In this document: one piece after another, positions 9,926-21,223 of the stretch
Position numbering within the stretch: position 1 is the stretch's first letter
How the letters are laid out: every line of letters starts with the position of its first letter
NCBI GenBank assembly: GCA_004519485.1
Contig: CP038133.1
Coordinates: forward strand, 744,001 to 808,000
DNA: 64,000 nt
Direction: 5' to 3'
DNA from: Nannochloropsis oceanica
Lineage: Eukaryota; Sar; Eustigmatophyceae; Eustigmatales; Monodopsidaceae
Made by a program: the position numbers and the translations under genes
The notes under the pieces: model-generated
Database searches by the model: none
Told to the model about the DNA's origin: nothing
The model's input: only the letters and a program-made list of their open reading frames with translations

Positions 9926-12860
9926 CTCTTCCCCCAATACTTTAACATCCCATTTAGCGCTACAATAATTGTACGGCCACAAGGAAACCTCATTTTTATT
10001 TCCGTCACAAAATCACACGATGTAAAGACACAGAACAGCCCACCCCCCACCATCCACCTCTGCCCAGAACAAGACAACGATGCTACTAGTCCTGCCAGCC
10101 CCACACCCCAGCTGCAACCTCAATCCACCGCCACCCCTGCACACATCTATCAAGCAACTAATTATACAGCAGCGGCCTCCCCTACGAAAAAGAATAGCTC
10201 GCGCATTCGGAGTGAGACTGGCCAAGCCCTGCTGGTGCCCGCCCTGCTCTGCGGAGTCTTAGGTCCGCTGTGTTGGGTGCTCGGAAGGCTGCGATGGTCG
10301 TTCCCTTGTGCGCTATGGTCGTCCATTGTCATTGTCTACGCAGTTTCTGGCCTACGGGAGCGCTTGCGTCGGTTGGCCAAGCTCGATGCTGCCCGCACCG
10401 CCTTTCGCAAGCGCGTCTTGCAGGAAGACGAGACGGCTGAGTGGCTTAACATCATCCTCTTCCGAGTCTGGCAATTTCATGAGCCTCTGCTGTCCTCCAA
10501 GCTCCGGCAGGCCTTCTTTGAGAAACTTGAGGCTGTCCGCCCCTCTGGGGTGTTGGCTTTTGAAATCCCTCTTTTTACCTTGGGGAAGAAATCGCCTTAC
10601 ATGAGCTCGGCGCGCATTATTACCCGGCATCCGCTTTTCGATAGCAAGGTACCAGAGGACCGAATCGTCATGCACATGAACATGGGATTTCAGGCACCTG
10701 ATTTGAAGATTGTAATTTTGGCCAAGACGAGCTACGGGTAAGTGAGGCCTGGAGGGAGAAGCAGGGGGAAAGGTGGGAGGGAGGGAGGAAATGTCAGCAT
10801 GCTCACTCACTCGTCTGTCCTCGTCTCTTCACGTCACTTGTTTTGTTTATCCATCATATAAGACCCATTGTCTCTTCTTATTTTTTTTGTATCCTTTAGT
10901 TCAACACTTCTTTCCATTCCTCCTTTGCTCGCTTCCAAACAGCACCATTCCGATTAAAATTAAGGACTTCTACTTGCAAGGTCGGATGCGCTGCGAGATG
11001 GATTTAGTCCCCCGCTACCCCCACATCTCTACCGCCTCCTTCACCTTCTTGGAAACGCCCATCTGCGAATTCGACATTCTGCCAATGGGTGTGAGCGTCA
11101 TGGAGGTGCCCTATCTGGCCGCAATTCTGCAAAGCCAGATCGTGTATGGCATCAACGAGCACATCCTCCACCCTGCCAAAGTCACTTTTAATCTGATCGA
11201 AACGCAGTCCGAGGCCACATCGGTGGCATGTGCCGATGGCATCATGTTTGTCACGGTCCTCGAAGCTCGCTTGCCTCCGCACGGGGCTGCTGGTGGGAGC
11301 AGCAGCAAAAACGCGCAGAATGTAGTGGCCTTGAATGGCTCTGAATACTACATGAAGCTACAACTGGGAGAGGAGTTCATGGTCACGCGAGAGGTACAGG
11401 AGGATGATGGCGCGGGAGATAAAAGACTGGACCGCTGGCTAGGTGGCGGAGATATTCGCTCACCCACGCGCGCTAATCGCCTGTCTGGGCATGCCCCTAA
11501 TATCGCAACGACCGGGCACCTCACCCCGCATCTCCCAAACCGCCTCAGTCGAGCGCTCACCGCCCACCTAAACCTGCTCAGCCAAGAACCACGCCAACCC
11601 CGACTTTTATTTGGCGATGAGACGTTTGCCTTTTTGGTTGGCGGCAATGTGGGTGCAGTAGATACGGTGAAATTGACGCTGAAGCAGAGGCGAACGAAGA
11701 CCTCCCGGACGGTCTGCTCCCTCGCCGTGCCCCTTGAAGAGGCCCTGGATCCGGATGCACCCAAGGAGGGATCGCGCATACAGGTACCGTTGCTCGACGG
11801 GCAAGGAGAGGGAGGCGGACAGGTCACTCTAGCTTTGAGGTACGTGAGTCTTCCGGAGGTGGTCTTGGAGCAGACGCAGGCAACAGTCATCCATCGCGTG
11901 AACGAGCATACACTTAGTCCCGTGGACGTCGACGCCGAGTCCCCAGGATTGCTCAAGGCCACGGACCATCCCTACGCTGGTTCGCTGGTGTTGATAGTGC
12001 ACAAGGCCGAAGAACTACCCTCGACAGACGTACATGGCGTGCGGGACTCTTACGCAGTGGTTTTCGCGGGGGAGCGTGAGGTGTTTCGAACCAAGACGGT
12101 GCCGACCAAGACATTGGCGCCAGAGTGGGAGCAGAGCAAGGAGTTCAGCACGTTCGATGTGCGTCAGGTGAAGCTGACGCTTGCGATTTATGATGCCGAC
12201 CGGGGATATGGCGAGAAGGAGGCCTTGGCGGCTGTGGAGCTGGACGTACACGAATTGTTCACGGCGGAAGGACATGTGCACAGTGGGCGCCGCGTCAAGC
12301 ATATAAATAAGCACTATTTTCGCCTGCAAAAGCCTGGGGCTGGAGGAAGCGTGAACATGGGCTCTGCCAGAGGAGGATATGGGGCAGGAGGAGGGGGAAG
12401 AGATCTAGCAGTCCCCGATAGAGGGAAGAGTCGAAAGGGCGGCGATATGGAGGGGAACCGAGGAAAGTCGGGAAAGTCTAAGTCTTACGGGTTCCTATGT
12501 GTGTCGGTGCTCTTCCGTCCCTTGCCAGCCATCGCGATGGCACCAGATTTCACTTTCCGCTCGACCATCGGGAACAAGGAAGATGACGCGGCGGGCATCG
12601 GTGGGAGCTTGCAGAAAATTTCGGAAACAGGGGGTGCGGGAGGGAAAAGGTCGCCCAGAGATGGATCTAGGAACTTGAAATGGGCAAAATCTTCGTCGTC
12701 GTCGGGCAAGCCCAGAACCGCCGCTGCGCCACAACGGATGCTGACTGGAGTCGTTGAGGATGAGACGGAGGAAGAGGAGAACAACACGCCGAAGAAAAGC
12801 TCCAATAAATTTTTTCGGTTCTTTCGCGACCGTCACAAGGGCAGAACCTCTCCGTCCTAG
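9926..12860 (+). CDS. Tricalbin/extended-synaptotagmin-like SMP and C2 domain protein (5' end uncertain)
   Basis: Two exons are clear: an open frame from 9926 to 10737, then 10943-12860 (junction inside a Gly codon). Two adjacent hydrophobic segments (10226-10350: VPALLCGVLGPLCWVLG and SSIVIVYAVSGL) resemble the ER hairpin of tricalbins and E-Syts. An SMP lipid-transfer domain follows (EWLNIILFRVW at about 10440 through ILAKTSYG and IPIKIKDFYLQG to NFL-type block at about 11200). A first C2-like domain (11230-11830) is split by a long insert; a second, classical C2 (11970-12340) has SLVLIVHKAEEL and DSYAVVF. The Ser/Lys-rich tail ends in FFRFFRDRHKG. Such proteins tether ER to plasma membrane and move lipids. 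No in-frame ATG exists between the stop at 9923-9925 and the SMP domain; 10235 is only GTG, so an upstream coding exon is probably missing. Confidence 0.82.
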
Positions 12861-13276
12861 AGGGAAGGCCATCACATGAGCGACGACGTTGAAATTTTTC
12901 GCCGAAGAGAGATTGGCCGTGGAAGAGGTGAGTAGGAGACGAGCGGAGGATGCAAGAGGGGAAGCCGGGGAGGAGCCAGTCGAAGGACGGCATGTAAGGT
13001 GAGAGGGTAACTCTTCAGATGCCCTCAGACACATGTTCTGATGACCATAGAGAAAGTGGGGTAAGATGCGAGGGAGACTAGGTAAATTATACGGCGCTGC
13101 TAGGAGCTCAAGAGGGGAAAGCTGCGCGGGAAATGGAGTGGAAAATGAAATGACAACATAATGTGCAGGACCCCCAAAAATTTATAAAGGGTGTTTTTAA
13201 ATATCTTATGCATACAACACGCACTTGCCCACATGTTCTCATTTTTTATTGGCCCTTTGTTTATTCAATTTTTGTT
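12861..13276. other. Convergent 3' flanks
   Basis: About 416 bases between the stop codons of the SMP/C2 gene and the mS33 gene. AT-rich stretches near 13180-13270 probably contain polyadenylation signals. No gene seen. Confidence 0.5.
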
Positions 13277-13609
13277 CTACTTTTTCTTCTTGGCCTGCTG
13301 CGCTCGCTTGCCCTCCCCCTTCTTAGTGGGGGGGTTGCCTCTCATGTACATCCGCGACAATCTGTTCTCCCGCCAAATGTCTAGGTCAGTCTTGTACCCG
13401 TACCACTCCTTGTGCGCAATCTTGTTGATCGTAGCGGGATAGTACGTCACCACCTTGTCTGCAATCAAGGCCTTGCGAAGGATTTTGTTGCCCGTCTTGC
13501 CAATATTTAATTGAGGCAGGTTGCCAAATATCCGGCGCGAGGCCTCCTTCAGGCCCGTCACTTCGGCCGCGCCCAGGACTATCTTACCCAGCTTGCTGCC
13601 CGTGCTCAT
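13277..13609 (-). CDS. MRPS33: Mitochondrial small ribosomal subunit protein mS33
   Basis: Single exon, 110 aa from the ATG at 13609 (MSTGSKLGK). mS33 (yeast Rsm27, human MRPS33) is a small subunit component of the mitochondrial ribosome. The diagnostic parts are the central RIFGNLPQLN block, a WYGYKTDL tract and the basic C-terminus with PPTKKGEGKRAQQAKKKK, matching the KGEGKR signature of the family; length also agrees (about 105-110). The open frame extends 29 codons upstream to 13696 with a His/Gln-rich stretch; I prefer the internal ATG because family similarity begins just after it. A longer form could add a mitochondrial presequence. Confidence 0.85.
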   Translation of the reverse strand: MSTGSKLGKIVLGAAEVTGLKEASRRIFGNLPQLNIGKTGNKILRKALIADKVVTYYPATINKIAHKEWYGYKTDLDIWRENRLSRMYMRGNPPTKKGEGKRAQQAKKKK

Positions 13610-14054
13610 GGTAAATGCTTGGTGATGATGATGGCTGGGCCGTTGCAGAAGTTGCCTCTCCTTGTGTGCCGCCGCCTGCCGCTTGATGCCCGCCACTGAA
13701 TAACCACCTGTAGGTTGTGGTAGTTGTAGCGATGTGGGTGTCAGTCCATGTTGCAGGCGTGGTACGCATTGGGAGACTATCTCCCTTCGATAGACACTAG
13801 ATGATGACGCTCGGTGACGTTCCGATCATCTGCCGACTCCACCTCAGACCTCCCTTTGGTGTCCAAAGCCCACATATTGGACCGACCCAAAGCCTCAGCA
13901 AGCGAAAGCCATACGACAAGAAGACCTTGAGCCACGATTGTGTTAACTAACAGGTCTTTGTCCATTCGCTCCTCCCTCTTCACATACATACAATACAGGG
14001 AACACGTGACCTTTCCTTACCTCCCCACCTTTACGTGCGCGCAAGCCGACCAGG
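13610..14054. promoter_or_regulatory. Divergent promoter region between mS33 and a plastid membrane protein
   Basis: The 445 bases separating two start codons on opposite strands must contain promoters for both genes. I see no unmistakable TATA box. Confidence 0.4.
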
Positions 14055-15118
14055 ATGAAGGCTTCCTACCGCTTCTCAACGATTGTCTTGGTGGCCGCGG
14101 CGACACTCAGTTTTGTGGCAAGCTTTCAACTTCCTTTTAGTAGCCGATCGGGTATCAGACCACTCGCGCTTTCGAGACGCACGGCCCCAATCCCTACCCA
14201 CCATTACTCCTCCCCTGTCCTGCGCGCCTCGTCCAGAGAAAGCACGCCTGGAGATGAAATAGGCGAGAGCAACACTCCCGAAAGCCGGGGGCCTCGTACT
14301 CTTATCACAGCCCTAGCTTGGGCTGGCTTTGTGGCTTACGCCTTCCTTTTGGCGCCCGGCAAGGATCCCGCCTCCACGGCCCTTGATGCTCAACTCCTGA
14401 AGGTTAGTTTTCCAAGCATGGTGCGAGTGCCTACTGTCAAAACATCTGTCAGTCTCCTACCGTTTTACATCCGCCACTTATCAACGCTTTTCTCCCTCCT
14501 TGCCGCTCCATCCTTGACAAATTTACCCTTTTTCAGGACATCATTGGCAACCCCTTTTCCCCAACCCTTCCCCCCATATTTCTTGCCATCTTCAACGCCT
14601 TGGGCCTCATGCCCCTCGTCTATTCCTCTCTCCTCCTCCCGGGCTCTCGAAACCAATCTCCTCCGGCCTGGCCTTTTTGCGTCGGCTCGTTCGCTTTTGG
14701 CTTCTTTGCCATGGGGCCATACCTCGCCTTGCGTAGCTTCCAGCCCTCCCCTGGCGCCACGCCTTCGAACCGTATGGTGGCTCGTTTTGTCGAGAATAAG
14801 CTGCCAGCTGCTCTCGCATTCATTTCTTCCCTGTACTTGGTGTATTTGGTCGTCGGGGGGGGAGGAGGAGGGGGAGGAGTGGGAGGGTTGGAGGCGTACC
14901 TTACGCTATTCAGGACGCAGACATTGCCGCACGTGTCCTCTTTAGATTTGTTGATTTTGTCCGTATTCGTGGCGGATCCGATGAGAGAGGACATGCTTAG
15001 GAGGGGTTGGTATAGCGGGGGAAAGCTGGCGGCGTTTGTGAGCGTGCCGGTGGTAGGACCATGCCTGTATCTATTGCTACGGCCGGCGTTATCCGTCGAT
15101 GAGGAGGAGGAAGTGTGA
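14055..15118 (+). CDS. Plastid-targeted multi-pass membrane protein, unknown function
   Basis: Exons 14055-14402 and 14537-15118 join in phase 0 to 309 aa. Residues 1-23 are a signal peptide ending VAS, followed by F24-Q-L and a Ser/Arg-rich transit-like stretch to about residue 75: the bipartite address used by stramenopile plastid proteins. The mature part has about five hydrophobic segments (TLITALAWAGFVAYAFLL, PIFLAIFNALGLMPLVYSSLLL, FCVGSFAFGFFAMGPYLAL, LAFISSLYLVYLVV, GKLAAFVSVPVVGPCLYLLL). The block around IFNALGLMPLVYSSLLLPG with a following proline-rich loop and GPYLALR recalls cyanobacterial and plant chloroplast membrane proteins of unknown function, from memory. A Gly-rich run lies near residue 235. 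A thylakoid or envelope location is inference. Confidence 0.82.
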
Positions 15119-15316
15119 ATGAGAGAGGCGTCAAACATTAAGACCGAGGAGGCGTGAGAAATTCTTGATGAAACGTGGGAAATCAATACGAATGCTAACG
15201 CGCCTGTCTGTGCATACCTTCGCCATGTCATATTTCATCTTTCTGTCTCTCCCTTCTCGCTCTCTCTGTCTCCTCTCCCTCCCCCCCTCCCTCCATCTCT
15301 TCCCCCCCCCTCCTCC

Positions 15317-17029
15317 TTACAACACCATCGGCGTCCCCGCCTCTGCGCCCGTCTCGTCCGCACCCCCGTATTTCAATCCCCCCTCTCTCCTTCCATTCCT
15401 GCCCCCAAATGTCCTCATCATCAGGGCACACACATCCAGCAACTGCAAGCTCTCACTAGCTCCATCGATTATCATCTTCTCTGCCCGTGCTATCCCCGCC
15501 GCCACTACCGCCTTCTCGCTGTCCTTCACCCCCTCATTCCCTCCCTCCTCCTCATCCTCCACCACGAGGTCAAACAATCGCCCCAAGACCGCCATGGTAG
15601 GAAACCCTCCCATATCCACCTCCTCGCACTGAGCCTTCAAATTATCAAAGGCCTGCATACGAATCGCCTCCCACAGCCCAAATACGACGGCATCAGGCAC
15701 TCCCCCACTCATCTCTCGAATGGCATCGGGTGTAATGGTGGTACTTTGGCCATAAAACTGGTGAGCGCTTTGTAGTGTGGTCACGGCCTTACGCATGTCC
15801 CTGTGGGCGTGGGGGTGACGGAGGGGAGGGGGGGAGGGAGGGAGAGAGTCTAAGAATGAAGGAAGATTAACTTGGACGTGCTGCCTCTTATTCATGTGAC
15901 CAAGAAGGTGGGAATGAGGGGAAGCACGAAGAAGGTGGGAGGGAGGGACGGAGGGAAGGGAAGAAGGAAGGGTAGCACGCACCCGTCCGCCACTGTCAAG
16001 ATAGCTTCCATCATCTGCTCGGATACGGAGGCGCCCTCTGATGTCCCGATGGAGAGGAGTTGTGTCTGCATCACCTCGCGCGGCAAGGGACGGAAACGAA
16101 ATTTGGCACAACGGGAGGCGAGAGGTTCGATGATGCGCGTGACGTAGTTGCACACGAGGCAGAAGCGGGTGATTTTGGAGTACGTCTGAGGAGATGGAGG
16201 AAGAAGGGGGGGAGGGAGGGAAGGAGGCAGAGGAAACAGGAGTCAGTCAGGGACTCAAGACAGCCATATGACATTCCTAGATGCATCTTATCTGTGTTCC
16301 TCCCCTCCATTCTCTCTTTTAACCTCCCCATCTCACCTCCATCGTCCGCCTTAGAGCTGCCTGAGCCTCCGTGGTCATCGTGTCTGCCTCGTCCAGAATA
16401 ATAATCTTGAAGGGGGGGCACGGGTAGCCCGCCGTCTTCTCCAAACCCGTCACGGTAAATTGGGCAAATTGTTTCACCTTCTCCCTAACCACCTTAATCC
16501 CTCGTTCGTCCGACGCATTCAATTCCAGAATCCGCGAGCGGTACTCGGGGCCGAACAAGGAGCGAGCCACGGCCAGAATAGTCGATGTCTTGCCTGTTCC
16601 TGGAGGGCCATAAAAGAGGAGATGCGGCAACGTGCCTGTTTGGATGGCGTTTTTGAGGGTTTTCACCACTTCGTCTTGGTGGGCAATGTCATCGACGCCC
16701 TGGGGACGGTACTTCTCCACCCAAGGTTGAACCTGTGAAGGAAAGGAGGTAGAGAAGGGATATAATAGTCAGCGCAAGATACTTAAGCACATCAGATCAG
16801 CGGTCCAGAGCATGACATAAAAGATGCAATGGGAGAAAAATTGCTTGGCATCGCAGGCACATGGACAACGCAGCACATGGAGAATCGCTGTAGAAAATGT
16901 GGTATTGATGGGGGGGACAGGAGGGAGGAAAGGTGGGCTGTAGGCGCTCATGTTACTTGCCTTGTGTTGATGTGCCCGAGCAGCCGCGAGACCCTTGCTA
17001 GTCTGCCCACTGCTGCTTGCCCCAAACAT
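15317..17029 (-). CDS. RFC4: Replication factor C subunit 4 (clamp loader)
   Basis: Four exons, 17029-16961, 16732-16337, 16185-15983 and 15800-15317, give 383 aa. RFC opens PCNA and loads it on primer ends in the nucleus. Visible: VEKYRP motif (RFC box II) at residues 28-33, Walker A GPPGTGKT at 65-72, LNASDERG at 94-101, Walker B DEAD at 137-140, sensor-1 region FCLVCNY, and the arginine-finger motif SRC at 179-181, then [12 protein letters not shown] (sensor 2) and the C-terminal collar domain. The [15 protein letters not shown] stretch and [12 protein letters not shown] fit RFC4 better than RFC2, 3 or 5. The first intron starts with GC (AG|GCAAGT) rather than GT, a known minor donor type. 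The collar contains an acidic insert ([11 protein letters not shown]), and the C-terminus is Gly/Arg rich. Confidence 0.95.
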
Positions 17030-17888
17030 GATGTGGCTGTGTAATGCGTAGGGAGTAGAGAGGAGTGAGAAAAATGCGTTGTTATGGAACTCTTCTTGTG
17101 CACCAGTACCGCCGTCTTCTCCTGTAACCCTGCGACGCTTCCCGACATGCTGGATCTGCAGTTTCACTTTCTGGTGTCCATTCGTAGCATTTGTGCAAAT
17201 GAGTTGCATAGTGTTTGTTAGGGTGAAGAAGGCCTTGGTTTTGAGCGACAGAAAAGTGTACCATCGCGGTGAGCGACGGTGAGCGAAATACGCGCCAAAC
17301 ATTCCATACCAGTACTAGACCAGGCAGCCTTGACGCAAAGTTTGAGGTACCAGTTTGAGAGCCTTTCCCCTACTTCCAGAGTGCATTTAATGTCACTTTA
17401 CGGCCAAATTATTGCCATACCAAATATGGGACACTAAATTGTCCGACCAAACTTCCATCCTCCGATTTGTGGCGCAGACGGTTGGCGAAACAAAAAATAC
17501 GAGGAGCCCCAGTGTGCCTCACAGTAACCCAACATCAATCACCACGGCATTCTACAGTCCATGGCCGGATCACCTGCCACAGGAGATGCTGCTGTCGTTC
17601 ACTACCGCACGAAGAAACAAGCCGCATCGTCCTCACGGTCCCCATCTCGAGGTAAGCAGGCATGCGTAGCCTCCCCCCCCACCTCTTGTATAAGACCAGG
17701 TGGAACATGAACACTTTCATCCGTTACTCGAATGCCTGGGATTAATGCCACGCATGCCTCAACGCGGAGATTGATTACATACGATTCTTCAGAACCCCCC
17801 AAAGCTTAAGAATGTCAAATAGTGCCTCTTTTGATCACTTCATATCTGCATCCTCCATTGCCTGCGCTCCCTCCGCATACCAGACGGT
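17030..17888. other. Divergent intergenic region
   Basis: About 860 bases between the RFC4 start (minus) and the FITM-like start (plus). Open frames are short and without recognisable motifs. Promoters of both genes are expected here. Confidence 0.45.
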
Positions 17889-19481
17889 ATGCAGACCCGC
17901 AGCAGCGCCAAGGCCACAAAACGGGAAGAGAACCACGCCCACACCCTCATCGACGAAGAAAATGAACTTAATAGACCCACCTCTCCCGTGGCGATCTCGG
18001 TACGGTTTTCGAAGAGGGGGGGGGGGGAGCTCGCCTGCCCTGTGTCTTCCATACTCACCCTCCCTCCATTCGTCCCGTTCCTCAGGGCCTGTATCTCTTC
18101 ATTCTCGAATTTCTCACGATCGGTCTCGTCCTCTCGAAAGCACTGCATACCAATGCCGGCAAGAAATTCGTTCGCGTTGCCCGAGAAGGCTGCGACTTGG
18201 CCTGGGCTGACATGGAGGGAGACCACTCCACCATTGCCTGTTGCTCCCACACTCCCTCCCTCCCTTCCTCACCCTCCCTTGGAAACGATGAGAGATGGGA
18301 TGCGGCGTTGTGTGCTGCTGCTACTTCTGCGGGGACCAAGCGGTTGACAAGTTCCCTTGCTGCCCTTCTTCCCTTCCTCACCTGGGGGTTGAATTGCCTC
18401 TTTTTTGCAGCGACGTCATGGTGGAGGAGAAGGAGGAGGGGGGGAAGGGAGGGCTGGGAGGAGGAAGAGAAGGCGGGAAGAGTGTGGATGGGACAATATA
18501 GACGGTTAGGGTTATATGCATTCGTGATCATGTTTCGGACGGGCGTGTTGTTGATGTGCTTGAATCGAGTGCAGGCATGGGTGCAAGGTGAGGAGGGGAA
18601 GGAAAGGCGGAGGGGGGGGAGGACAGAGGGATAAGTTCTTGACTAAGGAGGTTGGATGCTCATCTTTGTAGTATTTTGTCTCATATATATATATGTTTCC
18701 TACCTCATATTGTCCTTCCCCCTCTGCCTCCTTTCCCTCAGCGGAGGAGAGCGATGCGTGCTGGTACTCTGGATTGAGGCACGACGGGCGGTGTCGAGAG
18801 CGGTTTGATTTCGCCGATCACGGCGTCTTGTTCCTGTCGCAATATTTGGCCATCCAGACATTCGAAGTGCTGGCAGTGCTCAGAGAGGTCAGGAAGTAGA
18901 GAGGGAGGGAGGGAGGGAGGAAGGAAGGAAGGAAGGAAGGAAGGAAGAAGGTGAGCGCCAGCGATTTAGGAATAAGGCTGTCAATGTGTACCTACACTCA
19001 AAATTGTCCCCTCCGTTTCCCATCCTTTCAAACAGGCCACATCTCTCCCCCATCTCCTCTTATGCATTACCACGGCCTGTCTTATCTCCCTCATTTCTCT
19101 CGTCGGATTCTACGACACGGTCAGCTTCTTCCACACGCGGTTGGAGAGTGTGGTGGGCGTTGTGTTGTGTAAGTTGAGGAGGGAGGGAGATTGTGTTGTG
19201 TAAGTTGAGGAGGGAGGGAGATTGTGTTGTGCAAGTTGAGGAGGGAGGGAAAGATATTAGGCAGAGAAAGAGGAGGAATGGAGGGAGGATTGCTTTCTAG
19301 ATCAATCCCCTCGGTTTTGCTTGATTGCTTCGTTGGCGCATCGATCCCCCATTCCTAAGTTATCGCCATCCAACATGCACCTACAGCCTTCCTCACGGTC
19401 CAGCTACCCCTCATGCTCATCGCCTCGGGTCGGCTCTCCCACCACCGGTACCTCCGCATCAGCCACTACATCAAAGTTTAA
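17889..19481 (+). CDS. FIT2/FITM-like fat storage-inducing transmembrane protein
   Basis: Five exons that I assembled by frame and splice sites: 17889-17999, 18086-18587, 18742-18887, 19036-19168 and 19387-19481, total 328 aa. FIT proteins are ER membrane enzymes (acyl-CoA diphosphatase activity in the human and yeast members) needed for lipid droplet budding. Six hydrophobic segments are seen, as in human FIT2 (first LYLFILEFLTIGLVLSKAL, last VVLSFLTVQLPLMLIASG). The two family His motifs are present: FDFADHG with H231 and SFFHTRLESVVG with H286, 55 residues apart (59 in human FIT2, from memory). An Arg/Glu-rich loop separates segments 2 and 3. N-terminal exon MQTRSSAKATKREE is cytosolic. 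The exon 1/2 junction and the last short exon are the least certain parts. Intron 4 begins inside a 31-bp tandem repeat. Confidence 0.8.
18901..18947. repeat. (GGGA)n/(GGAA)n microsatellite in intron 3 of the FITM-like gene
   Basis: GGGA repeats change into seven GGAA repeats directly after the third exon's donor site. Simple purine repeat. Confidence 0.85.
19169..19250. repeat. 31-bp tandem repeat carrying splice-donor copies
   Basis: Nearly three copies of a 31-bp unit begin at 19169, 19200 and 19231; each starts with a donor-like sequence (GTAAGT, GTAAGT, GCAAGT) followed by TTGAGGAGGGAGGGA and, in the first two, ATTGTGTTGT. The tail of the preceding exon (GTTGTGTTGT) matches the end of the unit, so the repeat seems to have grown out of the exon-intron border. 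Confidence 0.85.
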
Positions 19482-20494
19482 ATCTGATGCAATCAAATTC
19501 TTGAACAAAACATACAGGGTTCGAAATGAGTTACTGAATTGCACTTATCGAGACTCCGGTAAAGAGGAGGAAAAGGGTTTCTAAAGAGAGGCAAAATCCA
19601 ACTTGTAAAATCAACAATACAATTTTCAGAGAGTACATTCTTATTAGTGGGGGGCTATAATTCCTTGATTTACCCGTTTTGTATTCCTCTTTTCTGTCCT
19701 TTGCGGCAAAAGGCAGGCATGATGAAAAGCTTTCAAAAGTGGATGTCTACTGCTGTTTCTTCCTGAATTCCGTCGAGAGGTTCATGCTTCTGATGACGAA
19801 GCATACGTCGGAGAGCGGAGAGATATCTCTTCCACTCTTTCTGACACGCACACACACATTCAAGCCTGATTGGACAAAACAAAATGCACCAAAAAGCCTA
19901 CCCCTACGGGCACCCCGTCGCTCTCACTCTCGCTAATTCAGTTTTGCAGCGGCGACGCGCGTCGCGTCGATCCGAGAGCCTTCAGCGATCCTAACCCTAA
20001 AAGCGTGACGCCGACATCACAACTACTTCCTGCTGTTTGCCGTGCATGCTTTCAAACAAACGAAAGCGCGGCGCCCCTTCCTTGTTCCACAGATTGGACG
20101 CCTACGTAGAAGACGATGAGCTGGGAAGAAAGTTGTTGTCCGTCAATGCCTTGACCTGTCGGCCTTTCAAACATCATGCACATATTTCCTGGCCTGGCAG
20201 ACCTTGGCTCGTCTGATAGCCGTCCTGCTGTTGCTTGGCCCACAGCGTGTCAAGAGGATGGCCAGGAAAAGAGAAAACACGAAACTTGTCTCCCTTGTTA
20301 GCTCTCCTGACACTCACATAGCATGTCTCCTTACACATGTCTTCCACAGCTCACGCTCGTCCTTTTTGGGGTGGTGTCTACATCTACATCAAAGAGGGGA
20401 AGAGGGGAGGAGCAGCAGGCCCTCCCAAAAAAATAAATAGGACGGAGCAACAAACCGGCAGCAGTACCCATCCTTACCGCACACTTTCGCCGCC
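19482..20494. other. Intergenic region, no gene recognised
   Basis: About 1 kb between two plus-strand genes. Open frames (19321-19584, 19679-19936, 19870-20109) are short with no known motif. It should hold the FITM-like 3' UTR and the promoter of the F-box gene. Confidence 0.45.
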
Positions 20495-21190
20495 ATGTAC
20501 AGCAGCAAGGTGGCAGTGACGGCAAGGAAGCGTTCTCGCAGGCCACGCAAACCCAACGTCACCTCTTCTACCTCTGTCGCCCTCCCCATTTCCACACCCT
20601 CCCTTCTCCTGACGCAGCTCAATGACGACCTCTTGGGTCGCGTTTTCAAAATGGCAGGGAAGTGGCCCGAAACGCGCACTCTTTGCCAAGCTACACACCT
20701 TCTCACAGATCGTCTCGTGGGCGGGTTGATAATTAATCCTCGTGTTTCCCTCGATGTCCTTAGGCGGCTCCTTGCACGTGTCGGGCCTGGTCTCCGCACA
20801 CTCGATTTGTCAGGATGTGCTGTTTTGGACGATGAACTCCTACGGCATCTTATCGACCACGCCTGCCCGCATCTTACGCACCTCTCCGTTAATTACTGCG
20901 CCCAGTTGACCCCGGCCGTGACTCCTTTCCTGTTCCGCGTGCCTCATGTGGCGCTAAGGGGATGTTGGCGTCTTTTAAGTCCCTCCCCTTCCCTCCCTTC
21001 CGACGCAGTACTAGAACTTCAATTGCTGGCATTGCAACAAAACGATTACCACCGTCACGATGGCGTGGCGAAGCATTTTGAATTTGCCTCGCCAGCAAAC
21101 CGGGCGATTGAGGAGGAGGGGATGGAGGGAGGGTCGGTCGAAGGAGGAGAGAATGTCCCTGCGGACGTGCAACAGCAACAGCAGCAGCAT

Positions 21191-21223
<33 letters not shown>

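Noticed and set aside
10080-10262. ATG at 10080 as start of the SMP/C2 protein
   Set aside because: It is in another frame than the membrane hairpin and SMP domain and stops at 10262; no splice event that links them is evident.
19169-19250. Possible CRISPR-like repeat array
   Set aside because: Copies are directly adjacent without spacers and lie in an intron of a eukaryotic gene: a plain tandem repeat.
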